The position numbers and the translations under genes were made by a program. Under the pieces are notes generated by a model. That model saw only the letters and a program-made list of their open reading frames with translations, had not been told where the DNA came from and searched no databases. This document shows positions 58,182 to 64,000 of a stretch of 64,000 bases of DNA, piece by piece. The DNA comes from Cylindrodendrum hubeiense (taxonomy: Eukaryota > Ascomycota > Sordariomycetes > Hypocreales > Nectriaceae): assembly GCA_014621425.1 (NCBI GenBank), contig JAANBB010000072.1, positions 1-64,000 of the forward strand, in the 5' to 3' direction. The first letter of the stretch is position 1, and every line of letters begins with the position of its first letter.

Positions 58182-59366
58182 ATGACGTCAATCACTAATC
58201 TGGAACGCGCAGAGCGGTTCCAGGAACTGGTCGCTGTTCTTGACAGCTTTCCACGGGAAATTTTTGATTCGTTTGAAGTCCATAGGACCTATTACAAGTC
58301 CTCGGGAGTCCAAATTGGTGCCGATATTTTGATCCCGAGAAGCGGGCCTAGGCCTAAAGTGCGGCCCGTCATTGTTAGGATTCATGGCGGCTTCCTAGTG
58401 AGCACATCTCCCAAGGATTCGCAATCTCATTAATTACTATACTGATGTAATATTCAGATAACTGGAGCAAGTCTTTACCCTGCATGGTTCTCAAAATGGG
58501 TTTTGCAATACGCGACGGCACATGGGGCTGTCATTATCAGCCCAGACTACCGCTTGCTTCCGGAAGTCAAAGGGCGGGATATTTTAGATGACTTCAAAGA
58601 ATTTTGGGCATGGTTCGAATCAGGAAGCCCCCAGCAACATCTTCTCTCTGCCGGAAGATCGGACATAATTATCGATCCAGAGCGACACCTTCTGATAGGG
58701 GAGAGCGCGGGTAAGCAAGGACGCACATCATAAACCCACATTTGGAAGATTCTATACTGACTGCAAACCCGATTGCTCTTCACAGGTGGGTATCTTGCTA
58801 TTCAGTCTGTTTTATCACAATTCACCCGTCCTCGGGCCATCATTGCCCTTTATCCCATGCTGGACTTGAAGTCGGAATACTACAACACATCGTATGAAAA
58901 GCCAATATGTGGAGTACCGAATTTCCCAAACGAAGCTGTCAGCGACTTTCTCGAATCCATTTCTGAAAGACCTGTCATCACGGAGGCAAACCCACCATTG
59001 AGACTGGATCTGGCGTTGGCTGTTGTTCAAAATGGCCGTCTGCTGGAGATTCTGGGAGAGGATCCGGATCTATTCCCGCTCGAAAGAATCGCGGCACCCG
59101 AGTTTCTTTCAGGCGGTCATGGGAAACCATTGCTACCACCATCATGTATATTCCATGGCCGAGAAGACTCGGCTGTCCCAGTGGAGGGTACACTGAAGTT
59201 TGTGGAAATATTGAAACGGGTGAATCCAACAACGAGGGTGAAATTGGTCATTCGCCCCGGCGATCATGGGTTTGATGCCCTCTCAACGCCTGACGACCCT
59301 TGGTTAAATGACGCGCTGTCATATACAACCAGGGAGTGGCTAGGCGAAGCGCATAGCAAGATTTAA
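58182..59366 (+). CDS. Alpha/beta hydrolase (HSL/arylacetamide deacetylase-like), SKI C-terminus
   Basis: Model: exons 58182-58397, 58458-58710 and 58786-59366, 349 residues in phase. An esterase or amide hydrolase. The oxyanion-hole motif RIHGGFL (HGG type) is at about residues 66-72, the nucleophile elbow GESAGG is split by the second intron, and the C-terminal GREDSAVPVEG and PGDHGFDAL supply the acid and His of the triad. The length fits the hormone-sensitive-lipase family. The last residues are HSKI; SKI fits the loose PTS1 pattern, so a peroxisomal location like that of the amine oxidase is possible. Same strand as the beta-lactamase-like gene, 334 bases downstream. Confidence 0.92.
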
Positions 59367-60706
59367 GAGCCAACATAGGCAATGGTGGAGCTTAGAAATT
59401 TCTGTGCTCCAAGGGCCTTTTCCATCTCTGCTTCTTTAAATGGTCGTCGTCACAGCCGACCGTCATAATCTAGGATAGAGGATTTGTAATATCTTAACAC
59501 TATGTTTTACCAGGGGTGTTTTAATCGTCCTGGGTATCTGCTACATCTCCAATTCAGTGAAGAAGTTGGTGTAGAAAGTGTCAATGCTTTTATTTTGATA
59601 ACAAATAAATGTCCAATTTCTTATTTAACAGACTCCAGTGTCTAATCTTCTAGATCTGCAACCTCGGGACGGTGCGTATCGTTCCATCTACCTCCAAGCT
59701 TTGCGCCGCACTCCATAAGTTCCTTCAGCCCATTTCAGTAACTTAGGCAATATCATTTCTATACCATCTCACCACCCTTTCCTACAATGTGTAGCGTGTC
59801 CACGAGCTCTATGCCGTTATCCACCTCGTTTGTAGACTATATAGGGTTATCCTGGCGTTCTTCGGCGTTTCAAGATGCCTGACAAGACTCAATGCAAATA
59901 CCAGCGTCTGTGCCATACTCTCGGTCATCTTGTCGTAGATCGGCACTTGGACCTCCTCCACTAGATTATCAAGCAACTTGTCTGCTATTAAATTTCCATA
60001 GCGTGCCCTTTTCAGGGGCCAGGACCATCCAGATGCTGAAAGTTGCTAGATGGTGCTTGTTGGTCTTGGTGAAAAATAATAAGGCTGAGAAGCCTCCGGC
60101 GACTTATCCTACTTCGTTCATTTCCACTATCATTCGAGGCACTTATTTTACTACGGGAAAGATGATTCGCGTTCCAGCCAGCAAAGTGAATATTGTGATA
60201 TGCCAAAGGATACTGCATGACGTGGATATTTTGACTCAATTTATCAGGAGCAGATCAAAAGGGACTCAGTGGCTCTAAATACAATGCTGTGTCGGAGTTT
60301 TCGTAATTGCAGGTTGCATCTTCGGCGGCTAGCCATTGGACAGGATTTCTGCGCTTGATACTACATGAGGACAAAAATGCACTTCCAGCTGCAGGACGTC
60401 TCACCATTGATTGGGTCAATGGTAAAATGCCATCCTATGGCATTGCTGTACTACAGCCACTCGAGTCTTGGCTCCAACAGCCACTCGATTATTGGCCCCC
60501 ATGGAAACCCATAGAAGCACTCAGAAGAGGCCGCCCGAGATGCCAATGGAGACTCACTGCTCAACCTTGAAATAAGCCTCTACTGCAGGGGATAAGGGAT
60601 ATGCGTCTTTGAAGGCTTTATTCTCTTGTATCTTGTTAATGAGCCCAAAAGTCCGTCGCACACAGCACAGGTGTCGCGGAACCCCACTGCGAACCCAGCC
60701 GCTGAG
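59367..60706. other. Intergenic region of 1.3 kb
   Basis: Frames at 59892-60278 and 60307-60570 are open but show no domain. An imperfect tandem pair of about 24 bases (ACAGCCACTCGA...TTGGC) lies at about 60452-60499. It may be a decayed gene or plain intergenic sequence. Confidence 0.4.
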
Positions 60707-61492
60707 ATGTCGCACATTGATCCCAGCAAGCCGAGGTCAATCCAGATTCGAGCTGTGAGCTCGCGGCTCTCGTCCAATGCGCGTGCCGGCTGGTTAATCG
60801 TCCGGAAGACGATCCGTACGGGCTATTCGCCGTGGGACGTGGGGGATTCTCTCGCTAAGGACCTGCTGGAGGCGCCACCCGCAGAGCAAAGCGCCACGAT
60901 TCAGCGATTTATTGACATCAAGCAGCGCGAATTAGAGATAGTGATGGTTTCTGCAAGTTATTTTCGTACCTGCAGCGATATCCCAAACCTAGAGGATCTA
61001 ACAAATGCTTAGAGCGTCCTAGTAGCCAGTCTTGTTGGCAGCCTGATGTCGTGGGGTTGGTTTCCAGTCCCACCCTACACGACCAAGATCGCATTGCTCT
61101 GCGCCTTAATCCACTCGCTGCTAGCTACGGCTATTGCGACACAGCAATTCCTCCTCGTGGGGCGCATCGCTGTTAGCCGGCAGCGCGACCGCGTCCTGCT
61201 GTCGGTCGTCCTGGGCTCCGACCCGGATTTGTACGAGCGCTCGCAGCTGCGGCCGAGGCGCCTGTTCTCATTTGCGTGGCAGTCACCCACCGTACTGTTG
61301 GGCAGCAGTATAATGTTCTTGCTTGTTGGTATTGCCATTCATGTGTACGACGCAGCGCACAGTGCAGGAGTATGGGGGCCAGAGATGATTACAGCGCTTT
61401 GTTTCACTCTTTCGTTGGCCTTCGGAATTGGGACCTACCTTGTTACTTGGACGACATTGTATTGGTCTACGCTTGAACAGTTGCGGGCATAG
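60707..61492 (+). CDS. Hypothetical fungal membrane protein
   Basis: Tentative model: exons 60707-60946 and 61013-61492, 239 residues. I do not recognise a named family. The N-terminal 80 residues are hydrophilic and contain a helical segment (IQRFIDIKQRELEIV). Four hydrophobic helices follow: two at about 80-125, and two near the C-terminus (about 165-225), with a basic loop (SRQRDRV) between the pairs. The arrangement resembles uncharacterised fungal membrane proteins. The splice donor at 60947 is weak (GTTTCT) and was chosen because it restores the hydrophobic frame; an alternative is two separate reading frames. The start ATG follows a stretch without ATG in frame. Confidence 0.55.
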
Positions 61493-61940
61493 TGTTGGAC
61501 CTCTATTATATGCCATTCCTAGGTTCATGAATGCAGGCTTTATACGGCTAAGGTTGTGCTTTCACCGTGGATCTTGGTTGCGATCTGTTCCTTTTCTTTT
61601 GTATTTCAACTTCCTCCAACTCTCTTTGGCTCAACTTGTTCAACCTCTGACTTGGATCTTCGAGATGAAGAAGAAGCAGTCACTCAATTGATTAGAACGA
61701 AGTGCAATGGAAAGTGTGATGGAAGCTACGGCACCGCAATAGAATACAATAGAGTCGAAGCTAGCGGTCAAATAGTTATAGGACTAACATTAGACTCTAT
61801 AACTCCAAGTCTCGCCTACTCAATTCATAGAAGCATCATGATGAACTGGTCGTCAGATGATCAAGAATCCAGCACTCTCAAATTGATTAAGCCTGGTTCT
61901 TTAAATGGTTCTAAACTCTGCAACTATCTTATTTGCCCTT
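61493..61940. other. Intergenic region
   Basis: About 450 bases between convergent genes. A frame open from about 61556 has a hydrophobic beginning but no ATG start and no domain, so it is not called. Confidence 0.4.
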
Positions 61941-62996
61941 CTAAGACGACTCCATCACCTCAGCCGCACTGGTCATCTGTATTTCTGGAAACTTCTCGGT
62001 CAAGCTTTCCACGTTTTCGATAAGATACCGCTCTAATCCAGCTTGGTAGTGGATCATTGCGAAAAAGGCCTCGGCACCATCCAAATCAATTGGAGGGAAT
62101 TCGCTGAAGAAGGAGATTTTTCCCGAACTCAATTTCTCCAAACTGTCGTACGCGACCTGGAACTTGGATCCTGCATCCAATTAAAATGAGATCACAAATT
62201 CTTCAGGACGTTTACTCACCTCGCGTTTTCTCCGCCATGTCCAGGAGTTGGTTGAATGACAAGGTCTCAGAGGCGATAAAGCTAACCTTGGACCACTGCC
62301 CGAGATCCATCAGGCGAGCGACAAACTTGGACATATCCTGGGTCGTAATGAAAGTCGCCTTTGCTGACCCATCTCCGGGGATAACAGCCCATTTCTTCTC
62401 CATGTTCATCACATTGATCCAAGGGTGGAGGTGAGATTTCCAGTACGGCATGCCGTAATAATCGAGAAACCATCCATTCACGACGCGGGTGTACTCGAGG
62501 CCGGTCTTTTCAAGACTCTCGATGGCTTCAAACGTATAACGGGCTAATGGGCTGATCTCGATGTGTCTAATATGCGTTAGAAAAGATCGTTGAGTACCGG
62601 AACGTGAACTAACTCTTTCAAATGCTGCATGTCATAGCCACTGATAACGAATCGTCGAGTTGACTCTGATTGCTCCGCTGCCTGTATGAGATTAAGCTGT
62701 GCTTGGTTCGTTTCTGGTGTGACCACGCCAATCGCACAGATCACGGTGTCAACGCCTGCCTGCCTGAACGACTGGCTCATCCCCTCGATATTTGCGTAAT
62801 CAACTTGCAGATATTCAACACCATGTTCTGCAGGACGGTTCTAATCTCTAGAGGTTAGAAGAAAAAACAGCAGAGTTTGCGGGGTGCATACATTACGAGA
62901 CAGGACATAAACTTTATGCTTGGCGTAAGCGACAAGGCCATCGACAATGGTCCTTCCCACCGGCCCGGAACCACCAGCAACCACAATGACTCCCAT
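61941..62996 (-). CDS. NmrA-like NAD(P)-binding reductase
   Basis: Model, read leftward: exons 62996-62892, 62840-62614, 62566-62220 and 62170-61941, 302 residues in phase. An atypical SDR/NmrA-type protein related to isoflavone reductases and to redox-sensing NmrA regulators. The Rossmann loop AGGSGPVGRTI is at about residues 7-17. The NNRPAEHGVEYLQVDY segment follows, then RRFVISGYD (catalytic-region landmark) and TTQDMSKFVARLMD. The C-terminus fits the substrate-cap region. No YxxxK active site is apparent, so a sensing or regulatory role is possible; it could instead be a reductase. The last 1 kb of the window lies upstream. Confidence 0.9.
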
Positions 62997-64000
62997 ATTT
63001 GAGGTTTCGTGATCGACCTGCTTGCTTTGCCTTGGTAGAAGCTCGGTCAATAGAAAGCGCTTTAAATCAAAACGGCTTTAGTGATGCGGAATGATGTTGA
63101 CTTATAACGTAGGCTATGAGGGAGCGGGGGAATAGGCGGTGATTGGGAGTGTTTCCTGATTGGGAATGCTCCCTAATTCGGCCTTCTTTCTCGACTACAG
63201 TGTCCTAAACTGTGACGAATCACAGAGTGGTATGACTCTCCATTACGTATTTTTGTACCCGGAGCAATCCACTACAACTGCTTTCGACATACATAGCGTA
63301 TTCCATCCACTGCCAAAGGAGATTCTAGAAGTGAGGCATAAGCATCAATTATTAATGTCCTGCACCTCATGTCATTGTGGTTTGTTCTGCTAGGTTCCTC
63401 GTCTCGGGCTTGGCAGGATTTGGATGACGCAACACCTTGTCCGGGTCGCATTAACTTGAGGACCGGTCCTACCCTATAGGCGCTATGGGTTGTCAAGGTG
63501 GACAATAATTCACTTTGAATGGATGGATTTACGGCACTTGCACGTACATCTCAAAATCTTCCCCATAGGTGCACGACATTAAAATCTCAGATAAAAAAGT
63601 GGAGGAGGAAATTGGGTGAAGGGCGAAGAAGGCAACAAGAGACAACCGCATCGCCCGTCTTTTGCTGTCCGACATGGTCACGGAGACGCGAAAAGGTGGA
63701 TTTGCTGTCTTGGAGAACACCTGAGCGAGAGTACATGCGGCTTAATTTGTATAGCTATTCAACGACCTCGCCCCGTAGATGTGCAGATGTGCTACGTATA
63801 TCAATACTGTTGAGAGGGTTAAACCCCTCTTCGGCTCCCGACGTTGCCTCTTTAGGCTGTCACTGGACGCAAAGCTTCGCTGACTCGGCGACCGCTATCG
63901 GGGCTTCATTGTCTGCATCTCCAAATTAGGACAAATCAGGGTGGGTTCATGTCACTCAATGTCTGACACATGCCCCACATTCCCGCTTCGCCGTACCAGT
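62997..64000. other. Right-end region
   Basis: About 1 kb upstream of the NmrA-like gene. Short frames occur on both strands without domains. A gene beginning beyond the window cannot be excluded. Confidence 0.45.

Noticed and set aside
61556..62023. Frame with a hydrophobic beginning
   Set aside because: No ATG start, no domain, and it overlaps the last exon of the NmrA-like gene on the other strand.

Overview
The window looks like a gene-rich chromosome arm of a filamentous ascomycete, probably Sordariomycetes and plausibly Hypocreales. The reasons are many short introns (about 45-170 nt) with GTAAGT/GTATGT-type donors, a tRNA-Leu with a short intron, a PTH11-like receptor, fungal STAND/NLR genes, Zn2Cys6 regulators and abundant secondary-metabolism and catabolic enzymes. 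All exon models were built by hand from splice signals, reading phase and family conservation; nothing was searched against a database.

Layout. 0.5-11.4 kb: a cytochrome P450, a secreted pectate lyase, a saccharopine-reductase-like gene with an apparent one-base frameshift, an SDR and a seven-TM PTH11-like protein. 13.5-23.7 kb: two divergent NLR-type genes. One is hydrolase-TM-NACHT-HEAT on the minus strand, the other hydrolase-NB-ARC-TPR on the plus strand, with a tRNA-Leu(AAG) between them. Two diverged copies of an unnamed dispersed repeat lie at about 5.5 and 12.7 kb.

24.3-36.0 kb: a cluster holding all three parts of a mARC-type reductive chain: NADH-cytochrome b5 reductase, a membrane-anchored MOSC protein and a tail-anchored cytochrome b5. 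A RidA imine deaminase, an aldehyde dehydrogenase, a Zn2Cys6 regulator and an MFS transporter follow. I propose a pathway that reduces an N-oxygenated compound (for example an oxime) to an imine, hydrolyses it to aldehyde plus ammonia, and oxidises the aldehyde to an acid. A phenol-2-monooxygenase-like gene follows at 37.6-39.9 kb.

42.3-46.8 kb: a secreted GH27 alpha-galactosidase, a relic of an MFS sugar transporter and a regulator-like gene without a visible zinc cluster. 47.4-59.4 kb: a probable amine or amide catabolism cluster: SDR, amine oxidase ending in the peroxisomal signal SKL, an APC permease, a hexapeptide acetyltransferase, a second RidA, a beta-lactamase-family serine hydrolase and an alpha/beta hydrolase ending in SKI. 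60.7-63.0 kb: a hypothetical membrane protein and an NmrA-like reductase.
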